Assembly: GCA_934569425.1 (NCBI GenBank)
Contig: CAKTKM010000059.1
Span: 1 to 8,443 of the forward strand
Direction: 5' to 3'
Source: an uncultured Oscillospiraceae bacterium
GTDB lineage: Bacteria > Bacillota > Clostridia > Oscillospirales > Oscillospiraceae
Length of the DNA stretch: 8,443 nucleotides
The notes under the pieces are model-generated. The model was not told the origin of the DNA. It saw only the letters and a list, made by a program, of their open reading frames with translations, and made no database searches. This document shows positions 1-5,564 of the stretch, piece after piece (position 1 is the stretch's first letter; every line of letters begins with the position of its first letter). Both the position numbers and the translations under genes were made by a program.

Positions 1-93
1 GACTACGGTGTGACTGTTTGGAATGACGGCGACATTGACATTGCGCCGGAATATCTGTACGAGCATTCTGTGGCGGCGGAAGGCATCGCCTGA
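1..93 (+). CDS. C-terminal fragment of a small protein, probably DUF2442 domain
   Basis: Reading frame 1 is open from the left edge to a TGA at 91-93 and gives 30 residues ending EHSVAAEGIA. The stretch VWNDGDIDIAPEYLYEHS resembles the C-terminal end of DUF2442 proteins, which typically finish with a W-x-D-x-D-(I/L)-x-P-E-x-L-Y pattern. DUF2442 proteins are short, of unclear function, and sometimes sit beside toxin-antitoxin-like genes; nothing here shows a partner because the gene is cut by the window edge. The reading frame is solid. The family call rests on a short match from memory and should be treated as tentative. Confidence 0.55.
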   Translation, partial: DYGVTVWNDGDIDIAPEYLYEHSVAAEGIA

Positions 94-113
94 TGGCAAG
101 TGATTTCAACCGG

Positions 114-141
114 AAGTACGGCGGCCGTGGCTGCCGTACTT
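114..141 (+). other. Perfect 9-bp hairpin between the DUF2442-like gene and tgt
   Basis: AAGTACGGC (114-122) pairs perfectly with GCCGTACTT (133-141) around a 10-base loop. It lies 20 bases past the stop of the upstream gene, where a terminator would be expected, but the next bases (CGCTATGA) have no T-run, so it is not a canonical intrinsic terminator. The 5' arm core GTACGG (116-121) is also complementary to CCGTAC at 192-197 inside the tgt leader, so a second pairing is possible. It could be an mRNA-stabilising 3' end, a weak terminator, or part of a tgt leader structure. Confidence 0.5.
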
Positions 142-156
142 CGCTATGAAAGGGAG

Positions 157-165
157 TGGGATAAT
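157..165 (+). promoter_or_regulatory. Possible extended -10 promoter element upstream of tgt
   Basis: TG at 157-158, one base, then GATAAT at 160-165 match an extended -10 element. The best -35 position at normal spacing (TACTTC, 137-142) matches TTGACA poorly. If used, transcription would start near 172 and give a tgt leader of roughly 70 bases. This reading competes with the leader-ORF reading, because the ATG at 164 lies inside the element. It is the only promoter-like element I found before tgt. Confidence 0.3.
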
Positions 166-226
166 GTGCAGTTTGTTCACTTTCCTGACTCCCGTACATA
201 TCGGCGATGCGATGTTCATTCACTGA
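164..226 (+). CDS. Possible 20-codon leader peptide upstream of tgt
   Basis: An ATG at 164 is preceded by a good Shine-Dalgarno run, AAAGGGAG (149-156), with 7 bases of spacing. It opens a frame of 20 sense codons (MCSLFTFLTP, then VHIGDAMFIH) closed by TGA at 224-226. The last base of that stop is the first base of the tgt Shine-Dalgarno (226-233), a layout that would allow translational coupling or leader-dependent control. Three of its codons (CAT, GAT, CAC) are read by tRNAs that carry queuosine, the product of the Tgt pathway; in 20 codons this may be chance. No homologue is known to me. The ORF is short enough to be accidental, and its ATG overlaps a possible extended -10 element. Confidence 0.33.
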   Translation: MCSLFTFLTPVHIGDAMFIH

Positions 227-233
227 AGAGGAG
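226..233 (+). promoter_or_regulatory. tgt ribosome binding site that fixes the start at 240
   Basis: AAGAGGAG at 226-233 stands 6 bases before ATG 240. The in-frame upstream ATG at 207 has no comparable site and would add 11 residues not expected in Tgt, so 240 is preferred. Confidence 0.8.
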
Positions 234-239
234 CGGAAT

Positions 240-1376
240 ATGTTTGAAGTTATAAAAAAGCAGGGACGTGCGCGGCGAGGAAGGTTTCAGTGCGCCCACG
301 GCGGTGTTGTGCAGACACCGGTATTTATGAACGTCGGCACGCAGGCGGCAATTAAGGGCGGGGTGGATGCCTTTGATCTGCGGGATCAATTGGGCTGCCA
401 GATCGAATTGAGCAACACCTATCATTTACATCTGCGCCCCGGCGATGAAACGGTCAAGGCGTTGGGCGGACTTCACAAGTTCATGGGCTGGGATGGCCCG
501 ATCCTGACGGACAGTGGAGGCTTTCAAGTGTTTTCCCTTGCCAGCCTGCGGAAGATCCGGGAAGAGGGCGTGACCTTTGCGTCGCATTTGGACGGACACC
601 GCATTTTTATGGGGCCGGAGGAGAGCATGCAGATCCAGTCCAATTTGGGCAGCGATATTGCGATGGCTTTTGACGAGTGCGTGGAAAACCCCGCTGCTTA
701 CGAATACGCAAAGGCATCCTGTGAGCGGACGCTGCGGTGGCTGGAACGGTGCAAGGCGGAGCATGACAGACTCAATGCCCTGCCGGATACGGTAAACCCC
801 CGTCAGATGCTGTTTGGTATCAATCAGGGCGCTACCTATGCCGATCTGCGGATCTGGCACATGCAGCAGATCGCAAGGATCGACTGTGACGGTTTTGCGA
901 TCGGAGGCCTTGCGGTAGGTGAACCTACCGAGGTGATGTACGAGATCATTGACGCAGTGGAGCCGTATATGCCTGCCGATAAGCCCCGCTATCTGATGGG
1001 CGTGGGAACCCCCAGCAATATCATTGAAGGCGTGGCGCGCGGCGTGGATTTCTTTGATTGTGTGATGCCGGCGCGAAATGCACGCCATGGGAAGCTGTTC
1101 ACTTGGCAGGGGACTATGAACATCAAAAATGCCAGGTATAAGCTGGATGATGGTCCCATCGACCCGCAGTGTGACTGTCCGGTGTGCCGTAAGTTCAGCC
1201 GCGCCTATGTTCGCCATCTGTTTGCCGCGCAGGAAATGCTGGGAATGCGTTTGGCGGTCATGCACAATCTGTACTTCTATAATAAGCTGACGGAATACAT
1301 TTGCGACGCTTTGGATGCGGATGCGTTTGACGATTTCCGCACAGAGTACAGCCGGAAATTGGCAGAAAAAGTGTAA
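240..1376 (+). CDS. tgt: Queuine/preQ1 tRNA-guanine(34) transglycosylase
   Basis: Bacterial Tgt swaps guanine 34 in the anticodon of the Asp, Asn, His and Tyr tRNAs for preQ1, a step in queuosine synthesis in the cytosol. The 378-residue product has the usual length for the family. Visible hallmarks are the substrate-pocket motif LTDSGGFQVFS (D91 as general-base position), GGLAVGE (222-228), the nucleophile segment FFDCVMPAR (D273), and a zinc site made by C311, C313, C316 and H342 in the pattern CxCxxC...H. All key residues are present, so the enzyme should be active. In many Clostridia tgt lies in a ruvAB-queA-tgt-yajC run. Here yajC follows as expected, but queA is not adjacent and ruvCAB lies about 3 kb downstream behind spoIIM and xerD. 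A possible leader ORF ends against its ribosome binding site. Confidence 0.97.
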   Translation: MFEVIKKQGRARRGRFQCAHGGVVQTPVFMNVGTQAAIKGGVDAFDLRDQLGCQIELSNTYHLHLRPGDETVKALGGLHKFMGWDGPILTDSGGFQVFSLASLRKIREEGVTFASHLDGHRIFMGPEESMQIQSNLGSDIAMAFDECVENPAAYEYAKASCERTLRWLERCKAEHDRLNALPDTVNPRQMLFGINQGATYADLRIWHMQQIARIDCDGFAIGGLAVGEPTEVMYEIIDAVEPYMPADKPRYLMGVGTPSNIIEGVARGVDFFDCVMPARNARHGKLFTWQGTMNIKNARYKLDDGPIDPQCDCPVCRKFSRAYVRHLFAAQEMLGMRLAVMHNLYFYNKLTEYICDALDADAFDDFRTEYSRKLAEKV

Positions 1377-1404
1377 ATTTTCTTGGGAAGTATTGCCAAA
1401 CCTC

Positions 1405-1433
1405 TTGCCAAAGCGGCGAGACTTCTGTATAAT
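1405..1433 (+). promoter_or_regulatory. Sigma-A-type promoter of yajC
   Basis: TTGCCA (1405-1410) and a perfect TATAAT (1428-1433) are separated by exactly 17 bases. Transcription would start near 1440, giving a leader of about 27 bases with the yajC ribosome binding site. A second TTGCCAAA (1393-1400) repeats the -35 region (1405-1412) at a 12-base interval and could be an operator half-site. The promoter means yajC need not depend on read-through from tgt. Confidence 0.85.
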
Positions 1434-1466
1434 AACGAAGATAACTGTGAAAAAAGGAGTATCCCT

Positions 1467-1907
1467 ATGTTTGATCTGATCACAACGGCGTATGCCGAAT
1501 CCGGAACAAGTACCACCGCAGGCGGTGGTATGTCCTCTATCCTGATGATCGTCGTGATGCTGGCGATCTTCTACTTCCTGCTGATCCGTCCGGAAAACAA
1601 GCGGAAGAAGCAGGCTGAGGAGATGCGCAGTTCCCTGAAGAAGGGCGACTGGCTGACCACCATCGGCGGCGTGTATGGCCGTGTTGTTTCCATCACGGAT
1701 CGCACCGTAGTCATCGAGACCAGCGAGGATCGCGTTCGTGTGGAGTTTCTGAAATCCGCCATCGGACAGGTAGGTACGCTGGACGAGCAGGCTGCTGCTC
1801 AGCAGCGCGGCGGCAAGAAGGCCGTCAAGAAGGACGAGGAGCCTGCCGGGGAGATCGAGTCCGCCAAGGAGGAAGCTCCTGCGGAGGAGACTAAGACCGA
1901 GGAATAA
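1467..1907 (+). CDS. yajC: Preprotein translocase subunit YajC
   Basis: YajC is a small single-pass membrane protein that associates with SecDF and the SecYEG translocon and assists protein export. The 146-residue product has a short N-terminal segment, one hydrophobic helix (about 22-40), the typical positive stop RPENKRKK (41-48), and the conserved cytosolic core KKGDWLTTIGGVYGRVVSI (58-76). Its C-terminal tail (about 108-146) is rich in Ala, Glu and Lys and looks disordered; it is longer than in minimal YajC proteins. The start is set by AAGGAG (1454-1459), 7 bases before ATG 1467; upstream in-frame extension would run through the promoter. It follows tgt as in many Firmicutes, but secDF is not next to it. 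A strong terminator directly after the gene makes it largely a single-gene transcript. Confidence 0.94.
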   Translation: MFDLITTAYAESGTSTTAGGGMSSILMIVVMLAIFYFLLIRPENKRKKQAEEMRSSLKKGDWLTTIGGVYGRVVSITDRTVVIETSEDRVRVEFLKSAIGQVGTLDEQAAAQQRGGKKAVKKDEEPAGEIESAKEEAPAEETKTEE

Positions 1908-1917
1908 GGCAAAAGAT

Positions 1918-1954
1918 AAAAATGACGCTCTCGAAGGAGGGCGTCATTTTTTTT
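1918..1954 (+). terminator. Strong intrinsic terminator after yajC
   Basis: An 11-bp stem (1922-1932 with 1937-1947, one G-U pair) around the tetraloop GAAG is followed by eight T residues (1947-1954). The A-run at 1918-1922 means the same hairpin could also terminate transcription from the opposite strand. It starts 11 bases after the yajC stop. Confidence 0.95.
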
Positions 1955-2010
1955 GCCTGCGGGCGCCATAAACCCATGCGGCGCGGCATATAGTGCAGAA
2001 AGAAACTCAT

Positions 2011-2017
2011 AAGGGGG
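2011..2017 (+). promoter_or_regulatory. Ribosome binding site deciding the GTG start of the YrzE-like gene
   Basis: AAGGGGG at 2011-2017 lies 5 bases before GTG 2023 and 8 bases before GTG 2026. The earlier in-frame GTG at 1993 has no such site. Either 2023 or 2026 could be the true start; the two differ by one residue. Confidence 0.6.
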
Positions 2018-2022
2018 AATGT

Positions 2023-2451
2023 GTGGTGTCTGTGGGAACGATCTTTGGAAAACGAACATGGCTCGCCGCAACGCTGGCGCTGGCGGCGCTGGCGGTGTGG
2101 GTGGTGCTGGGGGCGCTGCTGATCACAAAGGAGATCGTGCCGTTGGCGGCTGTGGACGGTTGGATTTATGCCGGATGCGGCGTAAGTGCGCTGGTGGCGG
2201 GGCTGCTGGCGGGAGCGGGGAAGGGAGGACGCCTTGCGGCACTGGCGGCGACGCTGCTTCTGTATGGTGTACTGTGGGCGGCGGCGCTGGGTTGTGGTCA
2301 GCCGCTGGATTTCCGGGTGCGTGGGATCGGTATTACACTGGCGGTCATAGCGGGCGGATTTCTCTCCTACCTGCTGCGGAGCGGCGGACGCAGGAAACGG
2401 CGTAAGGGAAAACGGACGACGGTCAAACGCCGTGTGGGGTCGGCGACATAA
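2023..2451 (+). CDS. Four-helix membrane protein, YrzE/TIGR04086-like
   Basis: The 142-residue product has four hydrophobic segments (about 12-34, 44-65, 70-91 and 101-119) and a strongly basic C-terminal tail (RSGGRRKRRKGKR, about 119-131) that should stay in the cytosol. Size, four-helix layout, the WVVLGALLI segment in helix 1 and the position directly behind yajC fit the TIGR04086/YrzE family, which often follows yajC in Firmicutes. The role of this family is unknown. It lies behind the yajC terminator, and I see no good promoter: TATAGT at 1989-1994 has no matching -35. The coding sequence is very rich in GCG, GGC and CTG codons. The membrane topology is clear; the family call leans partly on gene order. 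Confidence 0.75.
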   Translation: MVSVGTIFGKRTWLAATLALAALAVWVVLGALLITKEIVPLAAVDGWIYAGCGVSALVAGLLAGAGKGGRLAALAATLLLYGVLWAAALGCGQPLDFRVRGIGITLAVIAGGFLSYLLRSGGRRKRRKGKRTTVKRRVGSAT

Positions 2452-2637
2452 TTTGGAATGGTGAAAATCACGAAAATCACTTTGCTGTCCGGGAAGCACT
2501 TGACAAGGCGCTGACTTCGACGAAAGGAAAGAGGAGAAGCGGCGTATTTCCATATCTGGTGGGAGAGAGAACGATTGCGCACCACATCTCGACCGCGGGC
2601 AGACCGTTTTCTCTGTGCTTATATGGAGATTTACGGA

Positions 2638-2665
2638 GTTTACATAATGTTGTTTACATAATGTT
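2638..2665. repeat. Perfect 14-bp tandem repeat containing a dif-like XerD half-site
   Basis: GTTTACATAATGTT occurs twice, head to tail, at 2638-2651 and 2652-2665 with no gap. AGTTTACATAA (2637-2647) is the exact reverse complement of the XerD arm of Bacillus subtilis dif (TTATGTAAACT) as I recall it. Read on the minus strand, 2664 to 2637 forms an 11-6-11 layout: ACATTATGTAA, ACAACA, TTATGTAAACT. The inner XerC-side arm matches the Bacillus arm at only 6 of 11 positions. It is a clear repeat; the recombination-site reading is a hypothesis. Confidence 0.9.
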
Positions 2666-2706
2666 TTGGCATAACTGACAAAAATACCGGAATTTGCAGA
2701 AATTGC

Positions 2707-2735
2707 TTGCGCGGCGGCGGGATTTGCCCTATAGT
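2707..2735 (+). promoter_or_regulatory. Candidate promoter of spoIIM-xerD
   Basis: TTGCGC (2707-2712) and TATAGT (2730-2735) are separated by 17 bases and would start transcription near 2742, about 60 bases ahead of the chosen spoIIM start. SpoIIM is under sigma-E control in Bacillus; I see no good sigma-E pair (ATATT-like with CATACAAT-like) here, so this looks like a vegetative promoter. xerD may depend on the same transcript. Confidence 0.55.
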
Positions 2736-2803
2736 ATTTACGGTAACTTATGGCTTCTATTTCCTCGGCTTGTCTCATAGTCTGGGACGAGGGAGTGATC
2801 GCC

Positions 2804-3403
2804 ATGAAGCTGCGAAAGGTATTCCATAAAGCGCAGGCACCGCAGCCGCGCATTGCGCGTCTGTTGTTGCTGTGCGCGTTTTTTGCCGCCGGGATCATGG
2901 GCGGACAGCTGGCGCCCCGTGGAACGGCCGGTGAAGAGCTGGCGGAATACGCACGGGGGTTGGCGGCGTTGGCTACGGAAAACAGCATGGTGGCGGCATT
3001 GCCAAGTGTTGCGGCAGCCTATCTGCGTGAGCCGGTGCTTTTGTTTTTGTTGAGTTTCTGCGGCTTTGGCGCGGCGGTGATCCCGCTGGTGTGCGCCTGG
3101 CAGGGCTTCGCACTGTCGTTTGCTGTAGCGTGCCTGGCAAAGAGTCTGGGGCAGGAGGGATTTTTCCTGTCGCTGGCGGTTTTCGGGATACGGGGCGCGA
3201 TCCTGCTGCCCTGTACGCTGCTGGTGGCGCAGTGGGCGCTGGATCGGTCGCTGTCACGGCTGCGGCGGCAGAAGACTGATGAGGATACCGCTTTGTGGCG
3301 CAGGCGGCTGGCAGTGTGTCTGATTTTGCTGCTGGCAGGGGTCGCGTTGGAAGCGCTGCTTGTTCCAAAATTATTTTCGCTGGCGCTGCGCCGGATCATC
3401 TGA
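2804..3403 (+). CDS. spoIIM: SpoIIM family membrane protein (stage II sporulation protein M)
   Basis: SpoIIM works with SpoIID and SpoIIP in the membrane complex that thins septal peptidoglycan during forespore engulfment. The 199-residue product has about five hydrophobic helices (near 17-34, 77-96, 98-113, 119-143 and 167-186), the layout of the SpoIIM family, with a typical central segment of helices 2-4 including LVCAWQGFALSFAVACLA (95-112). Overall identity to Bacillus SpoIIM seems low by eye. The gene lies 19 bases upstream of xerD; spoIIM and xerD are also near neighbours in Bacillus, which supports the call. Start 2804 is chosen for GAGGGAG (2789-2795) at 8 bases; an in-frame ATG at 2750, close to the predicted transcript start, would add 18 residues without a ribosome binding site. 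It could instead be another SpoIIM-superfamily (DUF95) protein. Confidence 0.77.
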   Translation: MKLRKVFHKAQAPQPRIARLLLLCAFFAAGIMGGQLAPRGTAGEELAEYARGLAALATENSMVAALPSVAAAYLREPVLLFLLSFCGFGAAVIPLVCAWQGFALSFAVACLAKSLGQEGFFLSLAVFGIRGAILLPCTLLVAQWALDRSLSRLRRQKTDEDTALWRRRLAVCLILLLAGVALEALLVPKLFSLALRRII

Positions 3404-3422
3404 TGAAAGGAGGGAAGCGTAT

Positions 3423-4307
3423 ATGGCTGATCACATTGCGGATTACTGCCGTTATCTGACGGAAGAGAAGCAGGTGCGGAGCAATACGCTGAGCTCCTAT
3501 GCTCGGGATTTGAACCAGTTCAGAACATGGCTTCTGGGGATCGGTCTCACGGATCTGAAGAAGGTCAAGAAAGAGAAGATCGACGAGTACCTTCGCTATC
3601 TGGGTGGCTGCGGCAAATCTCCGGCTACGGTCACACGCTCCGCCGCTTCGATTCGCTCGTTTTATCAGTTTATGACGCGAACTGGCCGCGTAAAGAGTGA
3701 CCCGGCCAAGTCTGTGTCCGGCGTAAAGGTGGAGCGGAAGTACCCGGAGGTGCTGACCAACCGCGAGGTGGAGCTGTTTCTGGAGCAGCCCAAGTGTGTG
3801 GATGAAAAAGGCTTCCGCGACCACGCCATGCTGGAGCTGCTGTATGCCACCGGGATACGGGTTTCGGAGCTGATCGGATTAAATGTTGAGGACGTGAATC
3901 TCACCGTGGGCTTTATCCGTTGCAGAGGACATGAAAAGGAACGGATCGTTCCGCTGTATGCCGGCGCGGTAAAAGCGCTGCGGGAGTATGTGACAGTAAT
4001 TCGCCCGGCAATCGTGTCAGATGACGCGGAACGGGCGCTGTTCGTCAATATGAACGGCGGTCGCATGACTCGCCAGGGGTTTTGGAAGATCATCAAGCAC
4101 TATCAGGAGAAAGCGGAGATCACCAAGGACATCACGCCCCACATGCTGCGCCACAGTTTCGCGGTGCATCTGCTGGAAAACGGCGCTGATCTGCGCTCGA
4201 TCCAGGAGATGCTGGGACATGCGGACATCTCCTCCACGCAGATCTATACCCATGTGGCGCAAAAGCAATTGAAGGATGTTTATCAGAAGGCACATCCCAG
4301 AGCATAA
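3423..4307 (+). CDS. xerD: Site-specific tyrosine recombinase XerD
   Basis: XerD pairs with XerC at dif to resolve chromosome dimers before division. The 294-residue protein has the usual length: an N-terminal SAM-like DNA-binding domain (about 1-100) and a catalytic domain (about 107-294). Visible active-site residues are R146 (ATGIRVSEL), H240 and R243 (HMLRHSFAVHLL), H266 (LGHADISSTQIYTH) and the nucleophile Y275. The beta-hairpin that normally reads GKGNKER around the catalytic lysine here reads CRGHEKER (167-174), so that lysine is displaced or replaced by R168 or K172. AAAGGAGG (3406-3413) lies 9 bases before ATG 3423. The gene follows spoIIM closely and ends in a terminator. XerC versus XerD cannot be settled by eye; the SpoIIM neighbour favours XerD. 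Confidence 0.9.
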   Translation: MADHIADYCRYLTEEKQVRSNTLSSYARDLNQFRTWLLGIGLTDLKKVKKEKIDEYLRYLGGCGKSPATVTRSAASIRSFYQFMTRTGRVKSDPAKSVSGVKVERKYPEVLTNREVELFLEQPKCVDEKGFRDHAMLELLYATGIRVSELIGLNVEDVNLTVGFIRCRGHEKERIVPLYAGAVKALREYVTVIRPAIVSDDAERALFVNMNGGRMTRQGFWKIIKHYQEKAEITKDITPHMLRHSFAVHLLENGADLRSIQEMLGHADISSTQIYTHVAQKQLKDVYQKAHPRA

Positions 4308-4310
4308 AAG

Positions 4311-4347
4311 AGTACAGCCCTCCACCGGTGGCGGGCTGTACTTTTTT
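4311..4347 (+). terminator. Intrinsic terminator after xerD
   Basis: AGTACAGCCC (4311-4320) pairs perfectly with GGGCTGTACT (4333-4342), giving a 10-bp stem. The loop contains the palindrome CCACCGGTGG (4322-4331), which can extend the hairpin after one mismatch. Six T residues follow (4342-4347). It separates spoIIM-xerD from the ruv operon. Confidence 0.94.
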
Positions 4348-4378
4348 ATGGCACGGTATCTGATCGCATGAATTAAGG

Positions 4379-4407
4379 TTGCCACCAACGGAAAAAAAGA
4401 GTATAAT
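4379..4407 (+). promoter_or_regulatory. Sigma-A-type promoter of the ruvCAB-glmM operon
   Basis: TTGCCA (4379-4384) and a perfect TATAAT (4402-4407) are 17 bases apart, the same hexamers and spacing as the yajC promoter. Transcription would start near 4414, about 24 bases before the ruvC start. I see no LexA (SOS) box matching GAAC-N4-GTTC around it, so DNA-damage control is not evident. Confidence 0.87.
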
Positions 4408-4437
4408 AAATTGGATTATTGTGGGGGAGGCTGTGCT

Positions 4438-4950
4438 GTGCGTATTTTGGGGATCGATCCCGGCGTGGCGATCGTAGGCTTCGGCGTGCTGGATTGTGTG
4501 GGCGCCGGACAAAAGATGATACAGTACGGCGCGATCAATACGCCGGCAGGTATGCCGCTGGCTGCCCGGCTGACGCTGATCGAAAGCGACCTGCGTCAGC
4601 TGATCGAAACCTTTCAGCCGGATGAAATGGCGATCGAGGAACTGTTTTTCAGCAAGAATATCACCACAGGTATCGCTGTGGCTCACGCCCGCGGCGTGAT
4701 CTTGTGTACGGCAGAGAAGATGCAGCTTCCCATTTACGAGTATACCCCCATGCAGGTGAAGCAGGCCGTGGTGGGATATGGTCTGGCGGAAAAAAAGCAG
4801 GTGATGGATATGACCCGCCGTCTGCTGAAGCTGAAGGCTGTTCCGCGGCCGGATGACGCCGCTGACGCGTTGGCTATTGCCATCTGCCATGCCCGCAGCG
4901 CCACCAGTCTGCTGCGGCGCACCGATCCCAATGTAAAGGAGACCGTGTGA
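4438..4950 (+). CDS. ruvC: Crossover junction endodeoxyribonuclease RuvC
   Basis: RuvC is the dimeric, metal-dependent nuclease that cuts Holliday junctions symmetrically together with the RuvAB motor. The 170-residue product starts VRILGIDPG (GTG read as Met) and carries the four acidic catalytic positions: D7 (GIDPG), E67 (AIEELFF), D140 and D143 (PDDAADALAIA). Length and order fit the family. GTG 4438 is chosen because GGGGGAGG (4423-4430) lies 7 bases before it and because it places the catalytic aspartate at residue 7; an in-frame TTG at 4411 would add nine residues and sits at the transcript start. It opens a four-gene operon, and its stop codon overlaps or nearly touches the start of ruvA. 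Confidence 0.96.
   Translation: MRILGIDPGVAIVGFGVLDCVGAGQKMIQYGAINTPAGMPLAARLTLIESDLRQLIETFQPDEMAIEELFFSKNITTGIAVAHARGVILCTAEKMQLPIYEYTPMQVKQAVVGYGLAEKKQVMDMTRRLLKLKAVPRPDDAADALAIAICHARSATSLLRRTDPNVKETV
4935..4941 (+). promoter_or_regulatory. ruvA ribosome binding site with two possible starts
   Basis: AAAGGAG (4935-4941) lies inside the end of ruvC, 5 bases before GTG 4947 and 11 bases before ATG 4953. GTG 4947 would overlap the ruvC stop as GTGA. Homology favours ATG (MFYYLNG); spacing favours GTG. Confidence 0.6.
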
Positions 4951-4952
4951 CA

Positions 4953-5552
4953 ATGTTTTACTATCTCAACGGTATTGTTGCCGAGCGTGAGGCCAATCTG
5001 GCCGTCATTGACTGCGGAGGCGTGGGCTATGCCTGCGCCACCACTAACTATACACTGTCGCAGCTGAAAAAGGGCGAAAAGGCCAAGCTGTATACGTTTC
5101 TGAATGTTCGGGACGATGCTATGGAGTTGTATGGCTTTATCAGCCAAAACGAGCTGCAAAGCTTCAAGCTGCTGTTGAGCGTTTCGGGGATCGGTCCCAA
5201 GGCGGCGCTGGCAATTTTGTCCGCCATTACGCCGGCCGATCTTGCCATGGCGGTGGTGATGGGGGATGAAAAGGCGCTGACAGCCGTGTCCGGTATTGGC
5301 AAAAAGATCGCCCAGCGGATCATTCTGGAGCTGAAAGATAAACTGGCAAAGGAACAGGCATCCTTCTCACCGGAAGCCGGCGGCATGCCGGCCGCGGCGA
5401 TAGCGGGTGACAAGGCGCGGGAGGCTGCGGCGGCACTTGCTGTGCTGGGATATAGCAGCGCAGAGGTGGCGGCGGCGCTGAAGGGAATCGATATGGCGGC
5501 GCTGCCGCTGGAGGAGACCATCCGTCAGGCACTCAAGCGCATGGCCAAGTAA
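4953..5552 (+). CDS. ruvA: Holliday junction branch migration protein RuvA
   Basis: RuvA binds the four-way junction as a tetramer and loads RuvB. The 199-residue product has the three family domains: an N-terminal OB-fold (about 1-64) with an acidic turn at D54-D55 that fits the strand-separating pin, a middle domain with two helix-hairpin-helix motifs (SVSGIGPKAA near 76-85 and AVSGIGKKIA near 111-120), and a C-terminal RuvB-binding domain (about 155-199, AREAAAALAVLGYSSAEV). A flexible Ala/Gly/Pro-rich linker lies between domains II and III. I chose ATG 4953 because family members usually begin directly with this Met-Phe/Ile strand; GTG 4947, overlapping the ruvC stop, would add two residues. 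The gene is translationally linked to ruvC and ends inside the ruvB ribosome binding site. Confidence 0.95.
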   Translation: MFYYLNGIVAEREANLAVIDCGGVGYACATTNYTLSQLKKGEKAKLYTFLNVRDDAMELYGFISQNELQSFKLLLSVSGIGPKAALAILSAITPADLAMAVVMGDEKALTAVSGIGKKIAQRIILELKDKLAKEQASFSPEAGGMPAAAIAGDKAREAAAALAVLGYSSAEVAAALKGIDMAALPLEETIRQALKRMAK

Positions 5553-5564
5553 GGAGGAGACAGC

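Larger units (their letters stand above)
2452..2803. other. Non-coding gap of about 350 bases
   Basis: No convincing gene is found here on either strand. The left part (2452-2620) is mixed sequence with only very short frames. The middle (about 2619-2700) is notably AT-rich and contains the 14-bp tandem repeat. The right part holds the candidate promoter and leader of the spoIIM-like gene. In many Clostridia the genes after yajC and TIGR04086 are the six-cysteine peptide scfA and its radical-SAM partner; no cysteine-rich small frame is visible here. Confidence 0.7.

Noticed and set aside
1359..1399. Terminator between tgt and yajC (TTGGCA with TGCCAA)
   Set aside because: Six base pairs across a loop of about 29 bases with no T-run after it is not a credible terminator.
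2458..2514. 18-codon frame after the YrzE-like gene
   Set aside because: It has no ribosome binding site and no recognisable sequence, so it is most likely chance.
2639..2662. TTTACA and CATAAT in the tandem repeat as a promoter
   Set aside because: The spacing between TTTACA (2639-2644) and CATAAT (2657-2662) is only 12 bases, and no other acceptable -35 and -10 pair can be formed with the repeats. No good sigma-E pair is present either.
2452..2750. Search for scfA (six-cysteine SCIFF peptide), expected after yajC-TIGR04086 in many Clostridia
   Set aside because: No frame in this gap shows clustered cysteine codons or a start with a ribosome binding site.
1891..2988. Long minus-strand open frame (365 codons)
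   Set aside because: It runs antisense across the yajC terminator, the YrzE-like gene and the repeat gap, has a low-complexity Arg/His/Pro/Ser-rich product with no recognisable domain, and is explained by the GC-rich codon pattern of the + strand genes.
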